Shown: positions 56,392 to 64,000 of the stretch, one piece after another
How positions within the stretch are numbered: position 1 is the stretch's first letter
How the letters are laid out: each line of letters starts with the position of its first letter
Made by a program: the position numbers and the translations under genes
Notes under the pieces: model-generated
What the model was told of the DNA's origin: nothing
What the model saw: only the letters and a program-made list of their open reading frames with translations
Databases searched by the model: none
From: CADEEN01 sp963840805
Lineage (GTDB): Bacteria; Pseudomonadota; Gammaproteobacteria; Burkholderiales; Burkholderiaceae_C
Direction of reading: 5' to 3'
NCBI GenBank assembly: GCA_963840805.1
Contig: CAWJAJ010000008.1
Span: forward strand, 1 to 64,000
Length of the DNA stretch: 64,000 bases

Positions 56392-57257
56392 ATGCCCGCC
56401 CGCCGCCCCGCCTCCGGCAGTGATGCGCGAATCGATGCCGCGTTGACGCGGGCGGTCGCGCAGTTGCTCGGCCCGCTGGCCAGGCTGGCCGTTGCGCGCG
56501 GTGTGACCTTCCCGGTGATGAAGGAATTGCTCAAGCAGGCCTTCGTGCAGGCGGCGCGCCAGGCCCAGCCTGGCACTGGCGCACGCGACGTCAGCCGCGT
56601 CGCGACGGCGACCGGGCTGACAAGGCGCGAGGTGACACGGCTGTCGCTCGAGCAACCGCCGGCCCTGGCCGACCGCCCGTCTCCGGCGACACAGCTGTTC
56701 ACGCGCTGGCAAGCCGACCGCAAGCTGCGCGATCGCCGCGGCAAGCCGCGCAAGCTGCCCCGTCAGGGTCCGCGCACCGAGCTTCGAGGCGCTGGCGCAG
56801 AGCGTGACGCGCGATGTCCACCCGCGCAGCCTGCTCACGGAGCTGGTGCGCCTCGGCCTGGTGCACCACGACGCGGCCACCGACACCGTGAGCCTGCTGG
56901 AAGCGGCGTTCGTACCGCGCGACGACCAGGCGCGCATGGTCAGGCTTTCTCGGTCAGAACGTCGGCGATCACCTGGCCGCCAGCGTGGCCAACGTACTGG
57001 GTGACAAGCGCAAGCACTTCGAGCAGGCGCTGTTCGCCGACGAACTGTCCGACGCGTCCATCGCCGCCGCCAAGAAGCTGGTCAATGCGCAGTGGCGGGT
57101 GCTGACGGCGGCCCTGGTGCCGGAACTCGAAGAACTCGTGCGCGCCGATCGACGCGCCAGCGAACGCGCCAAGACGCGGCGCGCCGAGCGCCGGCTGCGC
57201 ATCGGCCTGTACTCCTACGACGAGGCGATGAAGACCCCTGATGACGAGGATGCCTGA
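56392..57257 (+). CDS. DUF6502 family protein (two apparent frameshifts)
   Basis: About 288 aa, cytoplasmic, helical. N-terminal LTRAVAQLLGPLARLAVARG and VTFPVMKELLKQAFVQAARQ, then VSRVATATGLTRREVTRLSL, which looks like a winged-helix DNA-binding region. Middle part: VHPRSLLTELVRLGLVHHDA. C-terminal part: NVGDHLAASVANVLGDKRKH. Breaks near 56775 and 56944. Function unknown, possibly regulatory. It overlaps the DUF5666 gene by 17 bp, a pairing I recall from other Burkholderiales. Confidence 0.85.
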
Positions 57258-58450
57258 CATGAACGGTTGCCCCGAACCACGCCGGCGCGACGTGCTGCTG
57301 GCCGCACTGGCCCTGCTGGCTGGCTGCGGCGGTGTCGACAGTGGCGGTACCGGCACCGGCGCATCGTCGACCTACGCCAACGGCCCGATCACCGGCTTCG
57401 GTTCGATCATCGTCAATGGCGTGCGCTTCGACGACAGCAACGCCACGATCGAAGACGACGAGGGCCGCACGCGCTCGCGAGACGAACTGCGACTGGGCAT
57501 GCGCACCGAGGTGATCGCTTCGGCCGTGACCACCGTGGGCGGCGTGGCCAGCGCCACCGCGTCGTCGATCCGTCTGCAGAGCGCGATCATCGGCCCGCTC
57601 GAAGACATCGACGCTGCGAATGCGACGCTGACCGTGCTCGGCCAACGCGTCAGTGCAGTGGCAACGACGGTGTTCGACGGCGCAATCGCCGGCGGCATCA
57701 CGATGCTCGCGCCCGGCGACCTGCTCGAGGTGTACGCCACGCTCGACGTCGCGGCCGGCCGTTACGTCGCTTCGCGGATCGAGCGCCGCGACGACGCGGC
57801 GGCCTACAAGCTGCGCGGAGCGATCGCGTCGCTCTCGCTCGGACGCCCGCACGCTCACGCTGGGCCGGCTGACGATCGATTGGTCGGCGGTCGCGCCCGC
57901 CGACCCGGCGACCGCACTGGCGCCGGGCCGCCTGGTGCGCGTGACGCTGGACAAGACACCGGCGGCCGGCATCTGGCGCGCGATCACTCTGGCCAACGCG
58001 CAGCCGATGCCCCAGGACCGCGAGCGCGCCGAAATCGAGGGGCGAATCTCCGCATTCACGTCGCGAACGAACTTCGCACTCGACGGCCTGCCGGTCGATG
58101 CGTCGGGCGCGAGCTTCCCCGACGGCACGACCGGCCTCGCGGTCGGCGCGATGGTCGAGGTCAAGGGCAGCCTGCGCAATGGCGTGCTCATCGCCACCCA
58201 GGTCGAGCGCGAAGAGGAGGACGGCGGCACGGAACCCTTCGAGCTGCACGGCACGCTCGACAGTGTCGACACCGCAGCGGCGAGCCTCGTCGTGCGCGGC
58301 GTCACCGTCGTCTGGAGTGCAGCGACCCGGTTCGAGGGCGGCAACGCCGGCGACCTCAGCCGCTGGGTCGGGCGCGAGATCGAGGTCAAGGGCGCGCTGT
58401 CGGACGATGGCACGCGGATCGCGGCAACGTCGATCCACTTCGAGACCTGA
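57241..58450 (+). CDS. DUF5666 repeat lipoprotein (one apparent frameshift)
   Basis: About 403 aa. Lipoprotein-like N-terminus (RRRDVLLAALALLAGCGGVD, lipobox LAGC). Then about four to five beta-rich DUF5666 repeats, each recognisable by phrases such as YANGPITGFGSIIVNGVRFD, ELRLGMRTEVIASAV, AERSRI-like GRISAFTSRTNFALDGLPVD and VGAMVEVKGSLRNGVLIATQ. A break near 57840. Probably outer-membrane or periplasmic, function unknown. The start ATG at 57241 overlaps the DUF6502 gene; a later ATG at 57259 is equally possible. Confidence 0.85.
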
Positions 58451-58832
58451 GCAGCCCAGGGTCCGCGCGCCGCACCGCACGCGGGCCCTTGCCCGCGACC
58501 CTCGTGCCGCGTTGAACCATTTGGCACATTTTGGTGTGCCGACCGTGCAACGCAGCACGGACAATACAAATGTGTTTAACGCACACTTCATTCATGAGTT
58601 GCGCCCGCGATGCACACCTGGACCCGAATCGCCGGCATCGGCCGACGCGCGGCGGTCGGCAATTTGTCACGGCCATTCACGCAAGTCGTGTATCCGGTGG
58701 ATACGACGCGCTCGTGAGCCGGGGATTGCCGCCGAGAATGCCTGCCGCGAACCGGCCCCGCACGTGCCACGCCCATGAGGTTTCATGGGCGGGCCAATCG
58801 TGCCGCAACGCGCAACCGCTGCATCACGAACG
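58451..58832 (+). promoter_or_regulatory. Leader region of the multihaem cytochrome operon
   Basis: 382 bp with no credible gene. It contains a more AT-rich patch at about 58508-58600 (TGGCACATTTTGGTGTGCC, an inverted-repeat-like site, and ACAATACAAATGTGTTTAAC), unusual for this genome and a plausible promoter/operator area. No specific regulator can be assigned. Confidence 0.4.
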
Positions 58833-59795
58833 ATGAACACCGCCACAATGGTCCCGTCGGCGCTCGACGCCGAGCCCCGGCATCGCGCGGCCGGCAAACG
58901 CCCGCGCGCCGAGGCGCCGGCGCCGGCCGCACCTGCGCCGCGCGCTGCACGCCGGCATGCGCCGGGTCGTGGCGATCTTCTGCTCTACGGCCTGCTGGCG
59001 GCATTGGTGGCCAGCGCGTGGCAAGTCAGCCGCATGCGCCTGTTTGCGTCCAGCGACGACGCCAGCTACTGGATTGCCGTGGTGGGCGGGTCGATGATGC
59101 TGGTGCTGTTCACCTATCCCTTGCGCAAGTACGTTCGCTTCATGCAGGGCTTGGGCAAGGTGAAGTGGTGGTTCTGGTTGCACCTGTTCATGGGCGTCGC
59201 CGGGCCCTGGCTGATCCTGGTGCATTCGACCTTTCGCATCGGCTCGCTCAACGCCGGGGTCGCCCTGATCAGCATGGCGATCGTGGTATTCAGCGGCGTG
59301 ATCGGGCGCTTCATCCACGTTCGCGTGCACCGCGGGCTGCATGGTGAACGCACGTCACTGCACACCTTGCGGGCCCGCGCCGGCCTCGTCGAGAGCCAGG
59401 CGCGCTCCCGACTGCACTTTGCGCCGGCCGTCGAGGCGCGGCTGCTGGCGTTCGAGGAGCACGAGTTGCGCGCGCGCCCGGGCTGGACGACGTACCTGCG
59501 CCAGGCCACCGTGCTGCCGCTGCAGCAGTGGCTCACCTACCACCGCTGCGTCCGCAATCTGCGCGCGCCGCTGCTCGAACTGGCCGAACAGCAAGGCTGG
59601 AGCGCAAGCGATCTGCAGCGGCGCAAACGCCACGCAAGGCGGCTTGTCGACGAGTACCTGAACGCCGTGGTCCGTGTTGCCCAGTTCACTGCCTTCGAAC
59701 GCGTCTTCGCGCTCTGGCACCTGGCGCACCTGCCCTTCGTCTACCTGCTGGTCATCAGTGCCATCGTGCACGTGATCGCCGTCCACGCGTACTGA
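58833..59795 (+). CDS. Membrane cytochrome b-like protein of the multihaem operon
   Basis: 320 aa. A basic, Ala/Pro-rich cytoplasmic N-terminus is followed by about five membrane helices: GDLLLYGLLAALVASAW, IAVVGGSMMLVLFTYPL, WWFWLHLFMGVAGPWLILVH, ALISMAIVVFSGVIGRFIHV, and the C-terminal WHLAHLPFVYLLVISAIVHV. Paired histidines in the third and last helices (HLF..LVH, WHLAH..IVH) could hold two b-type haems, as in quinol-oxidising or ferric-reductase-like cytochromes. The stop is 8 bp before the 24-haem cytochrome start, so it is the probable electron entry point of that chain. Confidence 0.8.
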   Translation: MNTATMVPSALDAEPRHRAAGKRPRAEAPAPAAPAPRAARRHAPGRGDLLLYGLLAALVASAWQVSRMRLFASSDDASYWIAVVGGSMMLVLFTYPLRKYVRFMQGLGKVKWWFWLHLFMGVAGPWLILVHSTFRIGSLNAGVALISMAIVVFSGVIGRFIHVRVHRGLHGERTSLHTLRARAGLVESQARSRLHFAPAVEARLLAFEEHELRARPGWTTYLRQATVLPLQQWLTYHRCVRNLRAPLLELAEQQGWSASDLQRRKRHARRLVDEYLNAVVRVAQFTAFERVFALWHLAHLPFVYLLVISAIVHVIAVHAY

Positions 59796-59803
59796 GGACT
59801 GGA

Positions 59804-61714
59804 TTGGCGCCGTGGATCGCACAACTCCGACCCGCTGTTCGCCGTGCCGCGCTGGCGACGCTGCTGGCATGGGCCGCGGTCATGCCGACGATGGCGCAGA
59901 GCATCGAATCGGTGCTGCGCCCGGGAGAACTGATTCAAGGCCACGCCAAGTGGGAAGAGGACTGTTCGAAGTGCCACGTCCGCTTCGACCGCGCGGCGCA
60001 AGACCGCCTGTGCATCGACTGCCACAAGGAAGTGGGGCTGGACATGCGTGACCGAACCGGCTTTCACGGGCGCGCCAAGCCCCAGGCGTGCCGCAGCTGC
60101 CACACCGATCACAAGGGCCGCACAGCGCGCATCGTCGAGCTCGACAAGCAGAAGTTCGACCACACGCAGAGCGACTACCTGCTGCGCGGCAAGCATGCCA
60201 AGGTCGAGTGCGAAAAGTGCCATGAGCCGAAGAAGAAGTATTGGCAGGCGCCGTCGGACTGCAACACCTGCCACCGCAAGGACGATGCGCACAAGGGGTC
60301 GCTGGGGCCGAAGTGCGCGGACTGCCACACCGAGAACGACTGGAAAGAGGCCAGGTTCGACCACGACAAGACGCGCTTCGGGCTGAAGGGCAAGCACGCC
60401 GATGCCAAGTGCGTCGACTGCCACAAGAAGGGCATCGAGTACAAGGACGCGCCACGCACCTGCATCGGCTGCCACAAGAAGGACGACGACGGCAACAAGG
60501 GCCACAAGGGTCTTTACGGCGAAAAGTGCGAGACCTGCCATGGCACCAAGGCCTGGAAGCCGTCGACCTTCAACCACGACACGGAGACCAAGTACGCGTT
60601 GCGCGGCAAGCACCGAGGGACGCGGTGCGGCGACTGCCACTCCGGCCCCCTTTACAGGGAAAAGCTCGGCACGGCCTGCGTCGACTGCCACAAGAAGGAC
60701 GACGATGGAGCGAAGGGCCACAAGGGCAGTCTGGGTCGCGACTGCGCCGCCTGCCACAGCGAGAGCGGCTGGAAGGAAAGAGGGAAGTTCGACCACGAGA
60801 AGACGAAATTCCCGTTGCTCGGCAAGCACGTCGACGTCAAATGCGCCGTCTGCCACAAGAGCAGCAATTACAAGGAGGCCCCGAAGGACTGCATCGGCTG
60901 CCACAAGAAGGACGACAAGCACGAGGCCACGCTCGGCACCCCGTGCCAGGATTGCCACGTCGAGCGCGATTGGAAGACCACCGGCACGCGCTTCGACCAC
61001 GACAAGACACGCTTTCGCCTGCGCAATGCGCACGCCGCGAAGACCATCCAGTGCAAGGCCTGCCACGTCGATCCGAAGCACTACCGTGACACGCCGATGG
61101 ACTGCTATGCATGCCACAAGAAGGACGACAAGCACGAAAGCCAGCAGGGCTTCAAGTGCGAGTCCTGCCACGGCGACCGCGACTGGAAGACCACCACGTT
61201 CGACCACCGGCAAGCGCGGTTCCCGCTGCTCGGCAAGCACGTGGCCGTCAAATGCGCCGACTGCCATTTGACGGCGCGCTACAAGGACGCACCGCGCGAT
61301 TGCTACAGCTGCCACAAGAAGGCCGACAAGCACGACCTGAAGTTCGGCGTCGCCTGCGAGAGCTGCCACACCGCGCGCGCCTGGGGCCTCTGGGATTACG
61401 ACCACGCCCGGCGCGCCAGCGTCGCACTGGATGGCGCGCATGCCAGGCTGGCGTGCGACAAGTGCCACACGCGCCCGGCCCCGGCCGGCAAGGCCGCGGC
61501 CGAGGTGGGCAACACGTGCATCGCCTGCCACCGCCGCGACGACACCCACGACGGCGCTTTCGGACCGACGTGTGAGCAGTGCCACACGACGGAGCACTGG
61601 AAGCGCATGCGCTCTCGCATCGGCCACGCTCCGGATCGCCCCGATCAACGCGTGACGGCCCATGCCGATACGAACCGCCTGTCGCGTGTCACCGCGGCCG
61701 GGTCGAGGCCATGA
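59804..61714 (+). CDS. 24-haem c-type cytochrome
   Basis: 636 aa from a TTG start at 59804, chosen because GAGGA lies just upstream and a signal peptide follows (RAALATLLAWAAVMPTMAQ). I count 24 CXXCH motifs, from CSKCH near the N-terminus to CEQCH near the end. Most are spaced 15-40 residues apart in repeats like KFDHxKTxFPLLGKH..VKCxxCHK, then CIGCHKKDD. Extra conserved His residues (FDH, GKH) could be distal ligands giving bis-His haems. It is highly Lys/Asp-rich and soluble, so periplasmic or secreted. Stop overlaps the next cytochrome's ATG (ATGA). Likely relays electrons from the membrane b-type protein outward. Confidence 0.95.
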   Translation: MAPWIAQLRPAVRRAALATLLAWAAVMPTMAQSIESVLRPGELIQGHAKWEEDCSKCHVRFDRAAQDRLCIDCHKEVGLDMRDRTGFHGRAKPQACRSCHTDHKGRTARIVELDKQKFDHTQSDYLLRGKHAKVECEKCHEPKKKYWQAPSDCNTCHRKDDAHKGSLGPKCADCHTENDWKEARFDHDKTRFGLKGKHADAKCVDCHKKGIEYKDAPRTCIGCHKKDDDGNKGHKGLYGEKCETCHGTKAWKPSTFNHDTETKYALRGKHRGTRCGDCHSGPLYREKLGTACVDCHKKDDDGAKGHKGSLGRDCAACHSESGWKERGKFDHEKTKFPLLGKHVDVKCAVCHKSSNYKEAPKDCIGCHKKDDKHEATLGTPCQDCHVERDWKTTGTRFDHDKTRFRLRNAHAAKTIQCKACHVDPKHYRDTPMDCYACHKKDDKHESQQGFKCESCHGDRDWKTTTFDHRQARFPLLGKHVAVKCADCHLTARYKDAPRDCYSCHKKADKHDLKFGVACESCHTARAWGLWDYDHARRASVALDGAHARLACDKCHTRPAPAGKAAAEVGNTCIACHRRDDTHDGAFGPTCEQCHTTEHWKRMRSRIGHAPDRPDQRVTAHADTNRLSRVTAAGSRP

Positions 61715-64000
61715 GCGCCATGTCGCCGATGGCAAACACCGCCTGGTGCCGCGTCAGGGGCTGGGGCATGGGGCTGCTGCTGGCGATCGCGGGCGCCATC
61801 GCCAGTCTGGCGTTGGCGCAAGGCGCGGCACAGAAGGATTTCGACCACCTGAAGACCGGCTTCGCACTGACCGGCACCCACGCACAAACGCGTTGCGAGT
61901 CGTGCCACCAGAACGGCATCTTCAAGGGCACGCCGCGCGATTGCGCGGCCTGCCATGTCGCGAGCATGCGCTTCGCGCGCGGCAATGTCACGATGCCGCA
62001 GCAGCACGTGCCGACCACGGCAGCGTGTGACACCTGCCACTCGACCAAGACCTTCGTCGGTGCCAGGTTCAACCACGTCGGGGTCGCCCCGGGCACGTGC
62101 CAGAACTGCCACAACGGCACGCTGGTCGCGGGCAAGCCCGCCAACCACGTGCAGACCAGCGCGGCCTGCGACAGCTGCCATCGCACGAACGCGTGGGCCC
62201 CTGCCGCCAAGTTCGATCACGCCAGCGTCGTGCCCGGCACCTGCACGAGTTGCCACGGCGCAGGAAAGGCCACCGGAAAGTCGGCCCAGCACATGCCGAC
62301 CAACGCCAACCAGTCTTGCGACGACTGCCACAAGTCCTTCAGCGGTTGGCGGCCGACGGCGTGGAACCACACGCAAATGGCAGTCACCGCGCAATGCGCC
62401 ACTTGCCACAGCGGCAGTTACCCGCCGGCGGACAGCCGGCCCGCCAACCACGTGCCCTATGCGTCGATCGCCGCAGCGGCGACCGCCAACTGCGACACCT
62501 GCCACAAGGGCAGTTTCAGTTCATGGGCCAATGGGCGCTTTCACGCCAACGTCAGCGTTTCGAGCGGCTGCGCGAGTTGCCACTCCGGTGGGTTCCTGAA
62601 CGCGGTCGGCAAGCCCAACACGGTGGTGCACAACGGCGCCACCGCGTGCGAAAGCTGCCACAACACCAACGGCTGGGCCGGCGCCAAGGTCGACCACGGC
62701 ACGTACACCGCGGCCACCAACTGCACCAGCTGCCACGACGGCACGACCGCCACGGCCAAGCCGCCCGCGCACATGCCCGTCGGATCCACCGGCTGCTTTG
62801 CCTGCCACAACGTCAGCCCGGCCGGTTGGAAACCGACCAAGTGGACGCACACCCAACTGGTAGTGACGGCGCAATGCGCGAGTTGCCACACCGGCAGCTA
62901 CCCGCCCGCCGACGGCCGGCCCGCCAACCACATCCCGTACCAAACGGTGCCGGTGTCGGCGTCGGCCAATTGCGACAGCTGCCACAAGGGCAGCACCACG
63001 AGCTGGGCCAACGGCAAGTTCCACGGCAACTACGCCGTGACGACGGGCTGCGCCACCTGCCACAGCGGGGCCTACCTCAACGCGGTGGCCAAGCCCGCCA
63101 ACGCGACCCACGCCGCGGTGACGGGCAACTGCGAGAGCTGCCACAAGAGCACCACCACCTGGGCCGGCGCCAAGGTCGATCACAGCACCTACACCGCGGC
63201 CACCAACTGCGCCAGCTGCCACGGCGTGTCGGCCACCGGCAAGCCATCGAACCACATCCCCGTCGGCGCGACCAACTGCTTTGCCTGCCACAACGTCAGC
63301 CCGGCGCTGTGGACGCCGACCAAGTGGAACCACACCCAGGTCACCGTCACCGCGGCCTGCGCCTCGTGCCACACCGGCGGCTACCCGCCCGCCGACGGCC
63401 GGCCCGCCAACCACATCCCGTACCAGACGGTGGCGGTGTCGGCAGCGGCCAACTGCGACAGCTGCCACAAGGGCAGCACCACGAGCTGGGCCAACGGCAA
63501 GTTCCACGGCAACTACGCCGTGACGACGGGCTGCGCCGCCTGCCACAGCGGGGCCTACCTCAACGCGGTGGCCAAGCCCAGCCAACGCGACCCACGCCAC
63601 GGTGACGGGCAACTGCGAGAGCTGCCACAAGAGCACCTCGACCTGGTCCGGCGCCAAGGTCGATCACAGCACCTACACCGCGGCCACCAACTGCGCCAGC
63701 TGCCACGGCGTGTCGGCCACCGGCAAGCCATCGAACCACATCCCCGTCGGCGCGACCAACTGCTTTGCCTGCCACAACGTCAGCCCGGCGCTGTGGACGC
63801 CGACCAAGTGGAACCACACCCAGGTCACGGTCACAGCGGCCTGCGCCTCGTGCCACACCGGCGGCTACCCGCCGGCCGACGGCCGGCCCACCAACCACAT
63901 CCCGTACCAGACGGTGGCGGTGACGGCGGCCGCGAATTGCGACAGCTGCCACAAGGGCAGCACCACGACCTGGGCCAACGGCAGGCTGCATGCCTACTAC
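61711..64000 (+). CDS. Giant multihaem c-type cytochrome, 27 or more haems, C-terminus outside window
   Basis: At least 760 residues. Signal peptide (GMGLLLAIAGAIASLALAQ), then a divergent N-terminal part with about seven CXXCH, then tandem modules from 62395. I count 27 CXXCH motifs before the window ends (first CESCH, last CDSCH), after re-joining a +1 break at 63580. Composition shifts to Ser/Thr/Asn/Gly-rich (TYTAATNCASCHG, KGSTTSWANGKFHGNYAVTT), unlike the Lys-rich 24-haem neighbour, which suits an extracellular or surface protein. Coupled to it by ATGA overlap. Probably part of an outward electron conduit. Confidence 0.92.
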   Translation, partial: MSAMSPMANTAWCRVRGWGMGLLLAIAGAIASLALAQGAAQKDFDHLKTGFALTGTHAQTRCESCHQNGIFKGTPRDCAACHVASMRFARGNVTMPQQHVPTTAACDTCHSTKTFVGARFNHVGVAPGTCQNCHNGTLVAGKPANHVQTSAACDSCHRTNAWAPAAKFDHASVVPGTCTSCHGAGKATGKSAQHMPTNANQSCDDCHKSFSGWRPTAWNHTQMAVTAQCATCHSGSYPPADSRPANHVPYASIAAAATANCDTCHKGSFSSWANGRFHANVSVSSGCASCHSGGFLNAVGKPNTVVHNGATACESCHNTNGWAGAKVDHGTYTAATNCTSCHDGTTATAKPPAHMPVGSTGCFACHNVSPAGWKPTKWTHTQLVVTAQCASCHTGSYPPADGRPANHIPYQTVPVSASANCDSCHKGSTTSWANGKFHGNYAVTTGCATCHSGAYLNAVAKPANATHAAVTGNCESCHKSTTTWAGAKVDHSTYTAATNCASCHGVSATGKPSNHIPVGATNCFACHNVSPALWTPTKWNHTQVTVTAACASCHTGGYPPADGRPANHIPYQTVAVSAAANCDSCHKGSTTSWANGKFHGNYAVTTGCAACHSGAYLNAVAKPSQRDPRHGDGQLRELPQEHLDLVRRQGRSQHLHRGHQLRQLPRRVGHRQAIEPHPRRRDQLLCLPQRQPGAVDADQVEPHPGHGHSGLRLVPHRRLPAGRRPAHQPHPVPDGGGDGGRELRQLPQGQHHDLGQRQAACLL
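62395..64000 (+). repeat. Tandem 160-161-codon six-haem modules
   Basis: Units begin at the CxxCH codons at 62395, 62875, 63358 and 63842, giving lengths of 480, 483 and 484 nt, with a fourth running off the window. Each holds six haem motifs in the order CASCHTG, CDSCHKG, CATCHSG, CESCHKS, CASCHGV, CFACHNV. Units two and three are almost identical in DNA, whereas the first is clearly diverged. This indicates recent expansion at the 3' side. The extra base in the third unit (A at 63580) is absent from the second. Confidence 0.93.

Noticed and set aside
59741..61735. A 664-codon open frame on the minus strand opposite the 24-haem cytochrome
   Set aside because: It is the mirror of a repetitive CXXCH coding sequence; its Val/Ala-rich repeats have no family features and the plus-strand gene is certain.
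62395..64000. Possible CRISPR-like direct repeats
   Set aside because: Repeats are ~483 nt, contiguous and in frame with a cytochrome gene; there are no short repeats with unique spacers and no cas genes.

Overview
The window is very GC-rich, gene-dense chromosomal DNA from a betaproteobacterium. It most resembles the order Burkholderiales, perhaps the Rubrivivax/Leptothrix/Methylibium-like group. The grounds are the flagellar gene set (FlhDC together with FlhF/FlhG), a classical betaproteobacterial porin, a Bug-family receptor, DUF6502/DUF5666 neighbours and the intergenic repeat families. No rRNA, tRNA, CRISPR array, intact transposase or prophage was recognised. About twenty genes are split by single-base frameshifts although conserved protein continues on both sides. 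I annotate these as one gene with apparent frameshifts, most likely sequence errors.

Layout. 0-5.1 kb: flagellar rod/hook genes flgBCDEF (leftward; flgF runs off the window) and divergent flgA-flgM-flgN. 5.2-7.8 kb: two copies of a paired-hairpin repeat around a NERD-domain gene, an internally deleted type ISP restriction-modification remnant and a lipoprotein gene. 7.9-14.1 kb: the leftward export/regulation operon flhB-flhA-flhF-flhG-fliA, with start/stop overlaps. 14.2-16.7 kb: a ~500-bp repeat and motAB behind a sigma-28-like promoter. 16.8-23.8 kb: a leftward c-di-GMP signalling operon (TonB-receptor remnant, small secreted protein, YfiR-like protein, CHASE8-like hybrid kinase, REC-GGDEF-EAL protein, GGDEF protein). 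24-25 kb: flhDC, then a second ~430-bp repeat copy. 25.7-29.4 kb: a GspE/PilB-like ATPase and a paralogue of only its N-terminal half.

29.6-36.3 kb: a TRAP transporter (dctMQP) divergent from a fused 5-oxoprolinase. 36.3-39.7 kb: an ECF sigma/zinc-finger anti-sigma pair divergent from a bufferin-type (gig/hvf-like) copper/gold-stress RiPP operon: DUF2282 precursor, MNIO DUF692 enzyme, DUF2063 partner, DoxX membrane protein. 39.7-44.5 kb: a ynjBCD-type ABC importer with a CDP-alcohol phosphatidyltransferase; the importer operon is interrupted by two ~240-bp structured repeats. 44.6-58.4 kb: a TVP38-flavoprotein fusion, an NDH-like FAD enzyme, MarC, porin, XerD, a Bug receptor, a chalcone-isomerase-like protein, an AEC carrier, QueG, TsaE, AmiC, DUF6502 and DUF5666.

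58.8-64 kb holds the most striking block: a membrane protein with histidine-rich helices (probable b-type cytochrome) overlapping or abutting a 24-haem c-type cytochrome and an even larger cytochrome (27 CXXCH motifs before the window ends). The latter is built from nearly identical 161-codon, six-haem tandem modules. This looks like a quinol-to-cell-surface electron-transfer locus.

A second pattern recurs in four unrelated intergenic repeat families. Each element is a pair of hairpins in opposite orientation that share the same loop or core sequence but have different, internally complementary stems. This implies selection on structure rather than stem sequence.
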